Source: Aquibium microcysteis (GTDB lineage: Bacteria; Pseudomonadota; Alphaproteobacteria; Rhizobiales; Rhizobiaceae). From it: a stretch of 64,000 bases of DNA. Numbering within the stretch: the stretch's first letter is position 1; each line of letters starts with the position of its first letter. The stretch is from NCBI RefSeq assembly GCF_014495845.1, contig NZ_CP061080.1:981001-1045000 (forward strand), given 5' to 3'. The notes under the pieces were generated by a model. It ran no database searches. It saw only the letters and a list, made by a program, of their open reading frames with translations, and was not told the origin of the DNA. Positions 1 to 8,542 of the stretch are shown here, piece after piece. Position numbers and translations under genes: made by a program.

Positions 1-1
1 G

Positions 2-169
2 GTGGTGTCCTGGATCTCGATCGGGGTGGCGTCGGCCACCTGGTCGGAGCGGCTCGGGTCGATCGACATCACCTCGAGCGTCTTCTTCTTCCCCATCATC
101 GCGGGCTCGCTACATGCGGCGCTGCATCTTGTCCGTCTCGCCCTGTCCCCGCAGGTCACCGGCCCATGA
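2..169 (+). CDS. TRAP transporter small permease (DctQ), C-terminal fragment
   Basis: The frame is open from the window edge and codes about 55 residues ending in TGA at 167-169. The start lies outside the window. The stretch holds a hydrophobic segment rich in Ile, Phe and Gly (roughly codons 24-36), as expected for the last helix of the four-helix DctQ subunit. Its stop overlaps the ATG of the downstream DctM gene (ATGA at 166-169), the usual dctQ-dctM coupling. The call rests mainly on this context, because the fragment alone is too short to identify. Confidence 0.6.
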   Translation: MVSWISIGVASATWSERLGSIDITSSVFFFPIIAGSLHAALHLVRLALSPQVTGP

Positions 170-1446
170 GCCTCTTCGTCATCGTCCTGTTCCTGGTGCT
201 CGCCTTCCTCGGCATGCCGCTGGCCTTCTCGCTCGGCGTCTCCGCGCTTGCGGGGCTGTGGCTGGCAGGCTTCGATGCGGCCGTGCTGGCGCCGCGCCTG
301 CTCAACGCCGTCAACTCCTTCCCCCTGATGTCGATCCCGCTGTTCATGATCGCTGGCGAGCTCATGCTCAAGGGCGGCATCATGGAGCGGCTGGTGGACT
401 TCGCGAACGCCTTCATCGGCCGGGTGCGCGGCGGTCTGGCGCAGGTCACCATCATTTCGGGCGCCGGCCTCGCTTCGGTCTCGGGCGCCGCCGTGGCCGA
501 CGCCTCCGCGCTTTCGTCCACCCTGGTCCCGTCGCTTCGCCAGCAATACGGTCTCGGATTCTCCACCGGCATCGTGGCGGCCGCCGCCAATCTCGGGCCG
601 ATCATTCCCCCGTCGGGCGCCATGATCGTCTACGCCTTCATGGCCGGGTCGAGCGTATCGGTCGGCGGGCTGTTCATGTCCGGCGTGGTGCCGGGGCTGA
701 TCCTCTTCGTGAGCTTCATGGTGCTCTGCTGGTTCATCGCCTGGAAGCGGGACTATCCGCTGGCCGGCGCGCCGGTGACGCTTTCCAACATCGTGCACCA
801 GACGCGGCGCAGCTTCGTCGTGTTCCTGATGCCGGTGATCGTCATCGGCGGCATCGTCGGCGGCATCTTCACGCCGACCGAGGGCGCGGCGGTGGGCGTC
901 TGCTACGCGCTCTTCCTCGGCTTCTTCGTCACCCGCAGGCTGGAACTCGGTCACCTGCCGGAGGTGCTGCTGGGCGCGGCGAAGACCTCGGCGATGGTGG
1001 GCGCCATGATCGCCTTCGCCTCCACCGTGACGTTCCTGTTCACGATCGACCTGCTGCCGATGAAGCTGGCCGGGCTGCTGCAGGGGCTGACCGATGACCC
1101 GTTCCTGTTCCTGTGCCTGATCGCGGTCATGCTGCTGGTCGTCGGCATGTTCCTGGAATCGAACGCGGCCTACATCATGCTCGTGCCGCTGTTCCACCCG
1201 ATCGCCATGCAATACGGGCTCGACCCGCTGCATTTCGGCTTCCTGTTCGTCCTGAACCTCGTCATCGGCATGCTCACCCCGCCGGTCGGCGTGGTGCTGT
1301 TCGTCGTCTGCGGCATCACCGGCGTGAAGATGGGCGAGCTGGTCCGCGAGAGCTGGCCCTTCATCGCCGCCATGTACGCGGTGCTCGTGCTGTGCATGGT
1401 CTTCCCCGGCCTCGTCACCTGGCTGCCGGAAAGGCTCGGCTACTGA
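166..1446 (+). CDS. dctM: TRAP transporter large permease (DctM)
   Basis: This 426-residue membrane protein has 12 or more hydrophobic segments and the normal DctM length. Recognisable family features are the N-terminal LGMPLAFSLGVSALAG segment and the later NLGPIIPPSGAMIVYA and TPPVGVVLFVVCGITGVK blocks. DctM carries the substrate across the inner membrane using the sodium gradient, together with DctQ and a periplasmic binding protein. The matching DctP is not in this window and presumably lies upstream. The start ATG overlaps the dctQ stop, and its own TGA overlaps the ATG of the racemase-like gene at 1446, so the three genes form one translationally coupled operon. The substrate is not evident. 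Confidence 0.93.
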   Translation: MSLFVIVLFLVLAFLGMPLAFSLGVSALAGLWLAGFDAAVLAPRLLNAVNSFPLMSIPLFMIAGELMLKGGIMERLVDFANAFIGRVRGGLAQVTIISGAGLASVSGAAVADASALSSTLVPSLRQQYGLGFSTGIVAAAANLGPIIPPSGAMIVYAFMAGSSVSVGGLFMSGVVPGLILFVSFMVLCWFIAWKRDYPLAGAPVTLSNIVHQTRRSFVVFLMPVIVIGGIVGGIFTPTEGAAVGVCYALFLGFFVTRRLELGHLPEVLLGAAKTSAMVGAMIAFASTVTFLFTIDLLPMKLAGLLQGLTDDPFLFLCLIAVMLLVVGMFLESNAAYIMLVPLFHPIAMQYGLDPLHFGFLFVLNLVIGMLTPPVGVVLFVVCGITGVKMGELVRESWPFIAAMYAVLVLCMVFPGLVTWLPERLGY

Positions 1447-2180
1447 TGCGCCTGCTGCTGTTCAATCCCAACACCACCGCTGCGCTGACCCAGCGGCTGG
1501 CCGCCTCGGCGTCCCGCGTGCTGCCGGCCGACGTCGATCTCGTCCCGGTCACCGCCGGCACCGGCTTTCCCTACATTTCCTCCCGCGCGGAAGCGCAGAT
1601 CGCCGGTGCCGGCGTGCTCGACGTGCTGGCGGAAAGGGCAGGAACCTTCGATGCGGCGGTGATCGCCGCCTTCGGCGATCCGGGGCTCCACGCGGCGCGC
1701 GAACAGTTCGATCTGCCGGTTACCGGCCTGTCGGAGGCGGCCATGATCATGTCGCTGTCGCTCGGCGAACGCTTCGCCTTCGTCACCTTCTCGCGGCGGA
1801 TGCGGCCCTGGTACGACGAGCAGGTGGCGCGGGCAGGCCTCGCCATGCGCTTTGCCGGCACCTTCGCGCCGGAGGAAGGATTCGGTTCGATCTCGAGTGT
1901 CGCGGAGGAGATGCGCGAACCGCTCCTGCGCACCTGCCTGCGCGCGGCCGATGCGGCCGACGTCCTCATCCTCGCCGGCGCGCCGATCGCCGGCCTGGCG
2001 GGCGACATCGCGGGCGACGTCCCGGCGATCCTCGTCGATCCCGTACAGGCGGCGGTCATCCACGCCGTCGCCCTGCATCGGCTGCGGCCGCAGGGCGCCG
2101 ACCGCGGCAGCTATGCGCGTCCGCCGGGCAAAGCCTCTACCGGACTGCCGGCTGCCATCACCATGCGGCTGGGAAGGTGA
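1446..2180 (+). CDS. Asp/Glu/hydantoin racemase-family protein lacking both catalytic cysteines
   Basis: The 244-residue protein opens with LLLFNPNTTAALTQRLA, the NPNT signature of the Asp/Glu/hydantoin racemase superfamily. It continues with an AAFGDPGL block and an ILAGAPIAGLAGD block. In cofactor-independent racemases these two blocks carry the catalytic cysteines (CFGDPG and LGCAG types). Here the positions are Ala and Gly, and the only Cys in the protein is in an unrelated helix (LLRTCLRA). It may therefore be an isomerase or lyase of the superfamily rather than a two-base racemase. It is coupled to dctM by a TGATG overlap, so it probably acts on the imported substrate. The family call is firm; the reaction is unknown. 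Confidence 0.75.
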   Translation: MRLLLFNPNTTAALTQRLAASASRVLPADVDLVPVTAGTGFPYISSRAEAQIAGAGVLDVLAERAGTFDAAVIAAFGDPGLHAAREQFDLPVTGLSEAAMIMSLSLGERFAFVTFSRRMRPWYDEQVARAGLAMRFAGTFAPEEGFGSISSVAEEMREPLLRTCLRAADAADVLILAGAPIAGLAGDIAGDVPAILVDPVQAAVIHAVALHRLRPQGADRGSYARPPGKASTGLPAAITMRLGR

Positions 2181-2254
2181 CGGCGGAATGATGGCCGCGA
2201 GGGGCGCTCGGGAAGCCCACACAGGGCGGGCCTCTCCAGGGCAGCGCCGGACGC

Positions 2255-3001
2255 TCAGCTCCTCGCCTGGAAGTAGTGTGGGTTCTGCTCGATGATCTTC
2301 TGCACGGAGGCGAGCGTGCCGGACAGATGGGTGCGGACGGCATGCTCCACCGCATCCGGGTCGCCCGAGGCGATCGCGGAAAGGATCGCCTCGTGGTCCG
2401 CGATCACCTGGGCGATCTTGCCGGGGTCGGGCAGGTTGAGGCGCCGCAGCCGGTCGATATGCCCGGACCGGTCGGCGATCAGGTGCCACAGCGCCCGCAC
2501 GCCGGCCGCCTCGAACAGCGACAGGTGGAACAGCCGGTCGAGCGTGGTGAATTCGCCGATGTCGCGATCGTCGCCGGCCATCTTCTGCATCCGCAGCAGC
2601 CGAGTCGTGGGCACGAGCAGGGCGGGATTGCCGGCCGCCGCCAGCGCGCGCGCCACCTCGAGTTCCGTGCCGACGCGCAGGAACTGCGTCTCGCGGGCAT
2701 GCGCCACGTCGATCCTGGAGACCACCGTGCGCGACTGCGGATAGGAGATGACCAGCCCTTCCTGTTCCAGCCGCTGGATCGCCTCGCGGACCGGCGACTG
2801 GCTGACGCCGAACGTCCGCGCGATGTCGTTGCGGACCAGCGTTGTGTCCGGCTCGAGGTCGAGCGAGATGATCTGCGCCCGCAGCGTCGAATAGACCCGC
2901 CCGGCAGCCGAACCGCCCGGGCCGGACAGATCGTCGGCGGCGTTCATCAGCGCCGCCGAGAACGAACCGGCATTCAGGTCGGGTGAGGTCTTCCGTATCA
3001 T
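2255..3001 (-). CDS. GntR-family regulator with FCD domain (FadR-type)
   Basis: The 248-residue protein has an N-terminal winged helix (residues about 33-95, with VRNDIARTFGVSQSPVREAI as recognition helix-turn-helix). The C-terminal all-helical FCD effector domain has the spaced metal ligands expected of the family (LFHLSLFEA, a central HL, DHEAIL and RTHL). FCD regulators usually repress uptake and catabolism of sugar acids or carboxylates until the inducer binds. A Shine-Dalgarno (AAGGGG) precedes the ATG. The gene begins 12 bp after dctM and is last in the dctP-dctQ-dctM operon, so it is probably autoregulated through the palindrome at 5804-5817. It converges on the racemase-like gene. Confidence 0.9.
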   Translation of the reverse strand: MIRKTSPDLNAGSFSAALMNAADDLSGPGGSAAGRVYSTLRAQIISLDLEPDTTLVRNDIARTFGVSQSPVREAIQRLEQEGLVISYPQSRTVVSRIDVAHARETQFLRVGTELEVARALAAAGNPALLVPTTRLLRMQKMAGDDRDIGEFTTLDRLFHLSLFEAAGVRALWHLIADRSGHIDRLRRLNLPDPGKIAQVIADHEAILSAIASGDPDAVEHAVRTHLSGTLASVQKIIEQNPHYFQARS

Positions 3002-3013
3002 CGTCGTCCCCTT

Positions 3014-4297
3014 CTACATCAGTCGGTCGGGCAGGAACAACGACACTGCCGGAACCAGCGCGAGCACGAGGAAGAAGACGATCATCGCCGCGAAATAGGG
3101 CAGGGCGGCGCGGGTGAAAGCACCCGTCCGAACGTCGAGAATGCCGCAGACGGTGAACATGATCACGCCGACCGGTGGCGTCAGTCCGCCGAAATTGATC
3201 AGCGTCACGATCAGGATGCCCATGTGCACCGGGTCGTAGCCCGCATGCACCAGGACGGGCAGCACGATCGGCGTCACCAGCAGGATGTTGGCCGCACCCT
3301 CCAGGAACATGCCGCTGACGATCAGCAGCACGACGACCAGCAGCAGGATGAAGCCGGGCTCGGTCGTCAGCGACGTGACGAATTCGGTGATCTGCTGCGG
3401 CCCCCGTTCGATCGTCACGGCATAGCCCAGCACCGCCGCCATCATGATCAGCAGCATCACCATGCCGAGATCGGAGACGGAGCCGGTCGTCGCTTCGTAG
3501 AACTTCTCCCATGTCAGCTCGCGGTAGACGAAGACGCCGATGAACAGCGCATAGCCGACGAGGAAAGCCCCGGCCTCGGTCGCGGTGAACAGGCCGAACC
3601 GGAAGCCGACGATGAGGATGACGGGGAAGGCGAGCGCCCAGATGCTGTCGAGGAAGCTCGTCCACAGGTCGCGCAGCGTCGGCAGTTCGGCCTGATCGCT
3701 GGCATAGCCGTTGCGCCGCGCGATCAGCCAGGCCGTCACCATCAGGATCGCCGTCAGCACCAGACCCGGCACCAGGCCCGCCACGAACAGGCGGCCGATC
3801 GACACCTCGTTGATGAAGCCGAACAGGATCAGGCCGATGCTGGGCGGGATCGTGGCGGTGATGATCGAACCGAAGGCCAGCACCGCCGCCGTCGCCGCCT
3901 TGGAGTAGCCGCCCTGGCTGATCATCGAGGGGCCGAGCAGGCGCGCCTCCATCGAGGCGTCGGCCACGGCCGATCCCGAGATGCCGCCCATCATCAGGCT
4001 GAGCAGGATCGAGACCTGCCCGAGCCCGCCCGCCATCCAACCCGTCAGCAGCCGGGCGAACCGGACCAGACGCTCGGTGATCCCGGTGGCGTTCATCAGG
4101 TTGCCGGCGAAGATGAAGAAGGGCACCGCCAGCAGCGGGAAGCTCTGCGTCGCCGTCACCATCTTCTGGATCGCGACGGTGGGCGGCATCGTGCCCGTCG
4201 CCACGAACACCGGGAAGGCGGCCAGCGCCAGCGCGAAGGCCACCGGCATGCCGATGAGGAGGAACAGGGCGAAGAGCCCGGCGATCAGGAGAAGCAT
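3014..4297 (-). CDS. dctM: TRAP transporter large permease (DctM), second system
   Basis: This is a 427-residue DctM protein with multiple hydrophobic helices. It has the N-terminal LIGMPVAFALALAAFPVF segment and the GGLTPPVGVIMFTVCGI block typical of the family. I chose the ATG at 4297 because it gives the standard N-terminus. The open frame extends further upstream, but that part runs antisense through dctQ and has no transporter character. Only 2 bp separate it from the dctQ stop. With the dctP and dctQ genes upstream it makes a complete TRAP system. The SMP-30, dehydratase and aldolase genes next door point to a sugar acid or related hydroxyacid as substrate. Confidence 0.93.
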   Translation of the reverse strand: MLLLIAGLFALFLLIGMPVAFALALAAFPVFVATGTMPPTVAIQKMVTATQSFPLLAVPFFIFAGNLMNATGITERLVRFARLLTGWMAGGLGQVSILLSLMMGGISGSAVADASMEARLLGPSMISQGGYSKAATAAVLAFGSIITATIPPSIGLILFGFINEVSIGRLFVAGLVPGLVLTAILMVTAWLIARRNGYASDQAELPTLRDLWTSFLDSIWALAFPVILIVGFRFGLFTATEAGAFLVGYALFIGVFVYRELTWEKFYEATTGSVSDLGMVMLLIMMAAVLGYAVTIERGPQQITEFVTSLTTEPGFILLLVVVLLIVSGMFLEGAANILLVTPIVLPVLVHAGYDPVHMGILIVTLINFGGLTPPVGVIMFTVCGILDVRTGAFTRAALPYFAAMIVFFLVLALVPAVSLFLPDRLM

Positions 4298-4299
4298 CG

Positions 4300-4746
4300 T
4301 CAGGTACGCTTTCGTGCGAGGAGGGCCAGTCTGGCGAGCAGGCTCCTGATCATCAGCGCGAAGCCGATCACCATGGAGGCATGCAGGTAGGAGCCCCTGA
4401 TCTGCAGCGCCCCGTCCAGCCGCGTGTGCATGAGCAGGGTGTTGCGCCAGGCGTAGCGGATCAGGAATGCCAGCAGCGCAACCATGATCAGCAGGTTGAT
4501 CATCTCGACGATCCGGCCGATCCGCGGGGACACGTTGTCCTGCACGATCCGCAGGCCGAAATGCCGTTCCTCCTGGAGGGCGAGGTCGATGGCCAGGATG
4601 CACAGCCAGAGAAACAGCAGCTGTGCGATCTCGACGGACCAGATGATGGGCGTCCCCATGGCGCGGGTGACGGCGGCGAGCCCCACGAGCACCACCACCG
4701 CGCCGAGCAGCAGGGCCGCGCAGGCGAATTCAAGGCGTCTGAACAC
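4300..4746 (-). CDS. dctQ: TRAP transporter small permease (DctQ)
   Basis: The 148-residue protein has four hydrophobic segments and the conserved DctQ block around residues 35-60 (IIWSVEIAQLLFLWLCILAI, followed by a QEERHFGL motif). It is the small membrane subunit that partners DctM and is needed for TRAP transport. It lies between dctP (49 bp upstream) and dctM (2 bp downstream) on the minus strand. Length and hydropathy are normal for the family. Confidence 0.9.
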   Translation of the reverse strand: MFRRLEFACAALLLGAVVVLVGLAAVTRAMGTPIIWSVEIAQLLFLWLCILAIDLALQEERHFGLRIVQDNVSPRIGRIVEMINLLIMVALLAFLIRYAWRNTLLMHTRLDGALQIRGSYLHASMVIGFALMIRSLLARLALLARKRT

Positions 4747-4795
4747 GGATGATCCCTTGCTGCCGGATGCGGACGATGTCGGTGGTGCCGGCCGC

Positions 4796-5776
4796 TCAGC
4801 GGCCGAGCACCTTGTCGACTGTCGCGGCTTCCGCCGTTAGGTTCAACATCCCGTAGACCCCGGCCACCGCGGCCTTGAAGGGAGCGATGTCGACATCCGA
4901 CACGCTGACGCCCGACGCTGCAACGTCGGCGAGCGACTTGTCGCCGAGCGCGATGGTCAGGCCGGAGGCGTAGCGGCCGCTCTCCACCGCCAGGTCGCGC
5001 ACGATCTTCTGGTTCTCCGCCGAAATCTGGTCCCAGGCCTCCGCTCCCACGACCAGCGCCGTCACCAGCTGGATGTGCCCCGTCTTGGTGACGTGCTTGA
5101 CCACCTCGTAGAGCTTGGCGCCGGTGATGGCGGTCGGCTGGGCCTCGGCCGCGTCGAGCGCGCCGAGCTGCAGCGCCGAATAGACCTCGCCCCAGGCCAT
5201 CGGTGTCGGTTCCGCACCCATCGCCCGGATCGTCTCGATCCAGATGGGCGCACCGATGGTGCGCATGCGGACGCCGGCGAGATCCTCCGGTCTGGCGACC
5301 GGCTTCTGCGTCAGGAGATGGCGCGGCCCCTGGTACCAGTTCGAGGCCAGCATCATCAGCCCGGACTTTTCCTTCAGCTCGTCGCCCCAGGCGAGATAGT
5401 CCGGAGAAAGCGCGAAGGCGTCGGCCTGTTCGTAGGTGTCGAACATGAACGGTGCCGACATGATCGCCAGCGACGGCACGAAGCTCGACAGCCGCGCGAC
5501 GTCGGTCACGGTGCCGACATTGGCGCCGGCGCGGGCCTGGTCGATCATCTCCGTCGTGTCGCCGAGCTGGGAATTGTGGAAGATCTCGATCTTCACCTCG
5601 CCCTTCGTCGCGGCTTCCACGTCGGCCTTGAACTTCTCCAGGCCCTGGCCCATCGGGTCCGCCGGCGCCAGCACCGTCCCGATCCGCAGCGTGGTTTCCG
5701 CATGTGCGGGAGCGCCGAATGCCAGCCCCGCCAGCACGGCGGCGCACAGTCCCATCCTCGTCATCGTCGACTTCAT
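4796..5776 (-). CDS. dctP: TRAP transporter periplasmic solute-binding protein (DctP)
   Basis: The 326-residue protein has a signal peptide (MKSTMTRMGLCAAVLAGLAF, with cleavage after AHA). The mature part resembles DctP: TLRIGTVLAPADPMGQGLEK near the N-terminus, then EIFHNSQLGDTTEMIDQARA and AGVRMRTIGAPIWIETIRAM, where the family places the Arg that pairs with the substrate carboxylate. I use the ATG at 5776 rather than the one at 5791, because the GGAGGAGG of the upstream codons is then a well-spaced ribosome binding site. It is the first gene of the dctP-dctQ-dctM-gntR operon, and its promoter region contains the palindrome at 5804-5817. Confidence 0.92.
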   Translation of the reverse strand: MKSTMTRMGLCAAVLAGLAFGAPAHAETTLRIGTVLAPADPMGQGLEKFKADVEAATKGEVKIEIFHNSQLGDTTEMIDQARAGANVGTVTDVARLSSFVPSLAIMSAPFMFDTYEQADAFALSPDYLAWGDELKEKSGLMMLASNWYQGPRHLLTQKPVARPEDLAGVRMRTIGAPIWIETIRAMGAEPTPMAWGEVYSALQLGALDAAEAQPTAITGAKLYEVVKHVTKTGHIQLVTALVVGAEAWDQISAENQKIVRDLAVESGRYASGLTIALGDKSLADVAASGVSVSDVDIAPFKAAVAGVYGMLNLTAEAATVDKVLGR

Positions 5777-5803
5777 CTCGTCCTCCTCCATTGGCCTTCG
5801 TAG

Positions 5804-5817
5804 ACTAATATATTAGT
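5804..5817. promoter_or_regulatory. Perfect 14-bp palindrome, likely operator of the GntR/FCD regulator
   Basis: ACTAATATATTAGT is its own reverse complement and lies in the 111-bp gap between the divergent dctP (start 5776) and SMP-30 (start 5888) genes. It is the only AT-rich stretch in a GC-rich neighbourhood. FCD-type GntR repressors bind short palindromes of this size in such divergent promoters, and the gntR gene closes the dctP operon. A second weaker dyad, CCTA-N7-TAGG, lies at 5829-5843. The palindrome is seen directly; its assignment to this regulator is inferred. Confidence 0.6.
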
Positions 5818-5887
5818 TGCACTAGAGTCCTACTTGCGCTAGGCCTCGGGTGTCAAGGGGCAATCGGCCCCGGGGGAAGCGGGCGGT

Positions 5888-6790
5888 ATGGACGTCGCAT
5901 CGAGCCGGATAGTGGACATATGCCTGGAGCCGGTCGGGGACCACGGCGCGCTGCTTGGCGAAAGCCCGGTCTGGGACCTTGCGGACGGCATCTGGTGGGT
6001 CGACATCGAGGGATGCCGGCTGCTGAAGACGAGCCTCTCGACGCGCCGGACGCAGAGCTGGCCGACCCCGCAGACGCCCGGCTTCGTGGCGCTTGCCGGA
6101 CAGGACCGGCCCGTCGTCGGGATGCAGCGCGGCATCTACGCCTTCTCGCCATCGGACGCGCGGTTCGAGCGCCTCGTCTCCTTCGGCGGGGAAGGGCGCT
6201 TCAACGATGCCACGGTCGACGCCACCGGGCGGCTGTGGGTCTCCACCATGGCGATGGACGCCGCGCCGGGGCGGGCGGCGCTCCATGTCGTGACGGCCGA
6301 TCTCGGTCTGCGCACGGTGCTCACCGGCCTCACCACCCCGAACGGGCTGGCGGCGGATGTCGGTCGCGGCCGTCTCTATGTCTCGGACTCGCATCCCCAC
6401 GTCCGGACCGTCTGGACCGCCGCCTGCGACTTCGCGACTGCCGACCTCGGGCCGCGCACCGTCTTCGCCGCAGCACACGACATGCCGGGACGTCCCGACG
6501 GCGCCGCGCTGGGCAGCAATGGCGACCTCTACTGGATCGCCTCGGTGGACGGCGCAGCCCTCTGCGGCTTCTCCGGTGACGGCGATCTCGCGGTGTCCGT
6601 CCCGCTGCCGTTCAGCGCCCCCACCAAGCTCGCCTTCTTCGACGGCGGCCTCGTCGTCACCGCCAAGTCGGCCGGCGGCTATGGCGGTCAACTCGCCGTC
6701 GCGACCGACCTGCCGCCCCTTCTTCGCGGACCCGCCGTGCCGTTCTGGCGCACCGGCGGCCCATCTCACGCCATTCGGACGAGGACCTGA
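5888..6790 (+). CDS. SMP-30/gluconolactonase-family lactonase
   Basis: This is a 300-residue six-bladed beta-propeller of the SMP-30/LRE family. The metal-ligand blocks are present: Glu in LLGESPVWD (about residue 24), Asn in FNDATVDATGRLWV, Asn in TTPNGLAAD and Asp in RPDGAALGSNGDLYW. Such enzymes hydrolyse sugar lactones to aldonic acids in the cytoplasm using a divalent metal. It is divergent from the TRAP operon, and the dehydratase begins 4 bp after its stop. It would supply aldonate to that dehydratase. The preferred lactone cannot be read from the sequence. Confidence 0.88.
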   Translation: MDVASSRIVDICLEPVGDHGALLGESPVWDLADGIWWVDIEGCRLLKTSLSTRRTQSWPTPQTPGFVALAGQDRPVVGMQRGIYAFSPSDARFERLVSFGGEGRFNDATVDATGRLWVSTMAMDAAPGRAALHVVTADLGLRTVLTGLTTPNGLAADVGRGRLYVSDSHPHVRTVWTAACDFATADLGPRTVFAAAHDMPGRPDGAALGSNGDLYWIASVDGAALCGFSGDGDLAVSVPLPFSAPTKLAFFDGGLVVTAKSAGGYGGQLAVATDLPPLLRGPAVPFWRTGGPSHAIRTRT

Positions 6791-6794
6791 CCTC

Positions 6795-8528
6795 ATGCCA
6801 CGCAAGGACGCCAGGGATCTGAGAAGCGCCCGCTGGTTCGCCCCCGACGACCTGCGATCGTTCGGCCACCGCAGCCGCGTCCTGCAGATGGGCTACGGCT
6901 ACGAGGACTGGCTGGGCAAGCCGGTGATCGCGATCCTCAACACCTGGTCGGACATGAACCAGTGCCACGTGCACTTCCGCGAGCGGGTCGAGGACGTGAA
7001 GCGCGGCGTCCTGCAGGCCGGCGGCTTCCCGGTCGAACTTCCGGCGCTTTCGCTCAGCGAAAGCGCGGTCAAGCCGACGACCATGCTCTACCGCAACATG
7101 CTGGCGATGGAGACCGAGGAGCAGATCCGCTCCCACCCGGTCGACGGGGTCGTGCTGATGGGCGGCTGCGACAAGACCACGCCGGGCCTGGTGATGGGCG
7201 CGGTTTCGGCCGGCCTGCCGATGATCTTCTTCCCCGCCGGCCCCATGCTGCGCGGCAACTGGCGCGGCAGGACGCTCGGCTCGGGCTCCGACGCCTGGAA
7301 ACACTGGGACGACCGGCGGGCCGGCACGGTGACCGAGGCTCAATGGCAGGAGATGGAGAAGGGCATCGCGCGCTCGCATGGCCATTGCATGACCATGGGC
7401 ACGGCCTCCACCATGACGGCGATCGCCGAGGCGCTCGGCCTGTGCCTGCCCGGAGCCTCGTCCATCCCCGCACCCGATGCGAACCACCCGAGGATGGCGG
7501 CCGCCTGCGGCCGCCGCATCGTCGACATGGTCTGGGACGATCTCGTGCCCGGCCGCATCCTCACCGCGAAGGCCTTCGACAACGCCAACACCGTCGCCAT
7601 GGCGCTCGGCTGCTCCACCAACGCCATCATCCACCTGATCGCCATGGCCCACCGGGCGGGCGTCGCCCTGTCGCTCGACGACCTCGACCGCAAGAGCCGC
7701 ACGACGCCCGTCATCGCCAACATCCGCCCGGTCGGCGACGTGTACCTCATGGAGGACTTCTTCTACGCGGGCGGGCTTCCGGCATTGATGAAGCAGCTCG
7801 GCGACCGTCTGAATCTCGACTGCCCGACGGTCAACGGCGGCACGCTCGGCGAGAACCTGGCCGATGTCGAGATCTTCGACGAGGACGTGATCCGCCCGCT
7901 CTCCAACCCGGTCTACAGCGAGGGCTCGCTCGCGGTGCTGAAGGGCAATCTCGCGCCCGACGGTGCTGTGATCAAGCCGGCCGCGTGCGATCCGCGCTTC
8001 CATGTCCACGAAGGACCGGCCTACGTCTTCGACGGCTATCCGGCGCTCAAGGAGAAGCTCGACGACATCGACTGGGACATCCCGCCGGACGCCGTGCTCG
8101 TGCTGCGCAACGCGGGCCCCAAGGGCGGTCCGGGCATGCCCGAATGGGGCATGATCCCGATGCCGAAGGCGCTGCTGAGGAAGGGGCACCGCGACATGGT
8201 GCGCCTGTCCGACGCGCGCATGTCGGGCACGTCCTACGGCGCCTGCGTCCTCCACGTCGCCCCGGAAGCCTTCGTCGGCGGGCCGCTGGCGCTGCTGCGG
8301 AACGGCGACCGCGTGCGGCTGAGCGTGCCGGAACGGCGGCTCGACATGCTGGTCGGCGACGACGAACTCGCCGCCCGCCGCGCCGCCTGGACGCCGCCCG
8401 CGCCGCGCTACGAGCGCGGCTACGGCTGGATGTTCACCCGCCACATCCTGCAGGCCGACAGGGGCTGCGACTTCGACTTCCTGGAGACCGGCTTCGGCGC
8501 GCCGGTCGACGAACCCGCCATCTACTAG
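6795..8528 (+). CDS. IlvD/Edd-family aldonate dehydratase (L-arabinonate dehydratase type)
   Basis: The 577-residue protein has the three cysteines that bind the iron-sulfur cluster in this family, at about C57 (MNQCHVHF), C125 (GGCDKTTPG) and C198 (SHGHCMTMGTAS). That spacing matches the sugar-acid dehydratase branch (arabinonate/xylonate), which carries a [2Fe-2S] cluster, rather than dihydroxyacid dehydratase of isoleucine-valine synthesis. It removes water from an aldonate to give a 2-keto-3-deoxy acid. I start it at 6795; the reading frame is open further upstream, but that stretch is antisense-like shadow over the lactonase. It sits between the lactonase and an RraA-type aldolase. Confidence 0.92.
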   Translation: MPRKDARDLRSARWFAPDDLRSFGHRSRVLQMGYGYEDWLGKPVIAILNTWSDMNQCHVHFRERVEDVKRGVLQAGGFPVELPALSLSESAVKPTTMLYRNMLAMETEEQIRSHPVDGVVLMGGCDKTTPGLVMGAVSAGLPMIFFPAGPMLRGNWRGRTLGSGSDAWKHWDDRRAGTVTEAQWQEMEKGIARSHGHCMTMGTASTMTAIAEALGLCLPGASSIPAPDANHPRMAAACGRRIVDMVWDDLVPGRILTAKAFDNANTVAMALGCSTNAIIHLIAMAHRAGVALSLDDLDRKSRTTPVIANIRPVGDVYLMEDFFYAGGLPALMKQLGDRLNLDCPTVNGGTLGENLADVEIFDEDVIRPLSNPVYSEGSLAVLKGNLAPDGAVIKPAACDPRFHVHEGPAYVFDGYPALKEKLDDIDWDIPPDAVLVLRNAGPKGGPGMPEWGMIPMPKALLRKGHRDMVRLSDARMSGTSYGACVLHVAPEAFVGGPLALLRNGDRVRLSVPERRLDMLVGDDELAARRAAWTPPAPRYERGYGWMFTRHILQADRGCDFDFLETGFGAPVDEPAIY

Positions 8529-8542
8529 ATCAGGATCCCGCC

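Noticed and set aside
1440..4040. 866-codon minus-strand frame spanning the racemase, gntR and dctM region
   Set aside because: It is not protein-like in composition. The real minus-strand genes (GntR and DctM) lie in other frames.
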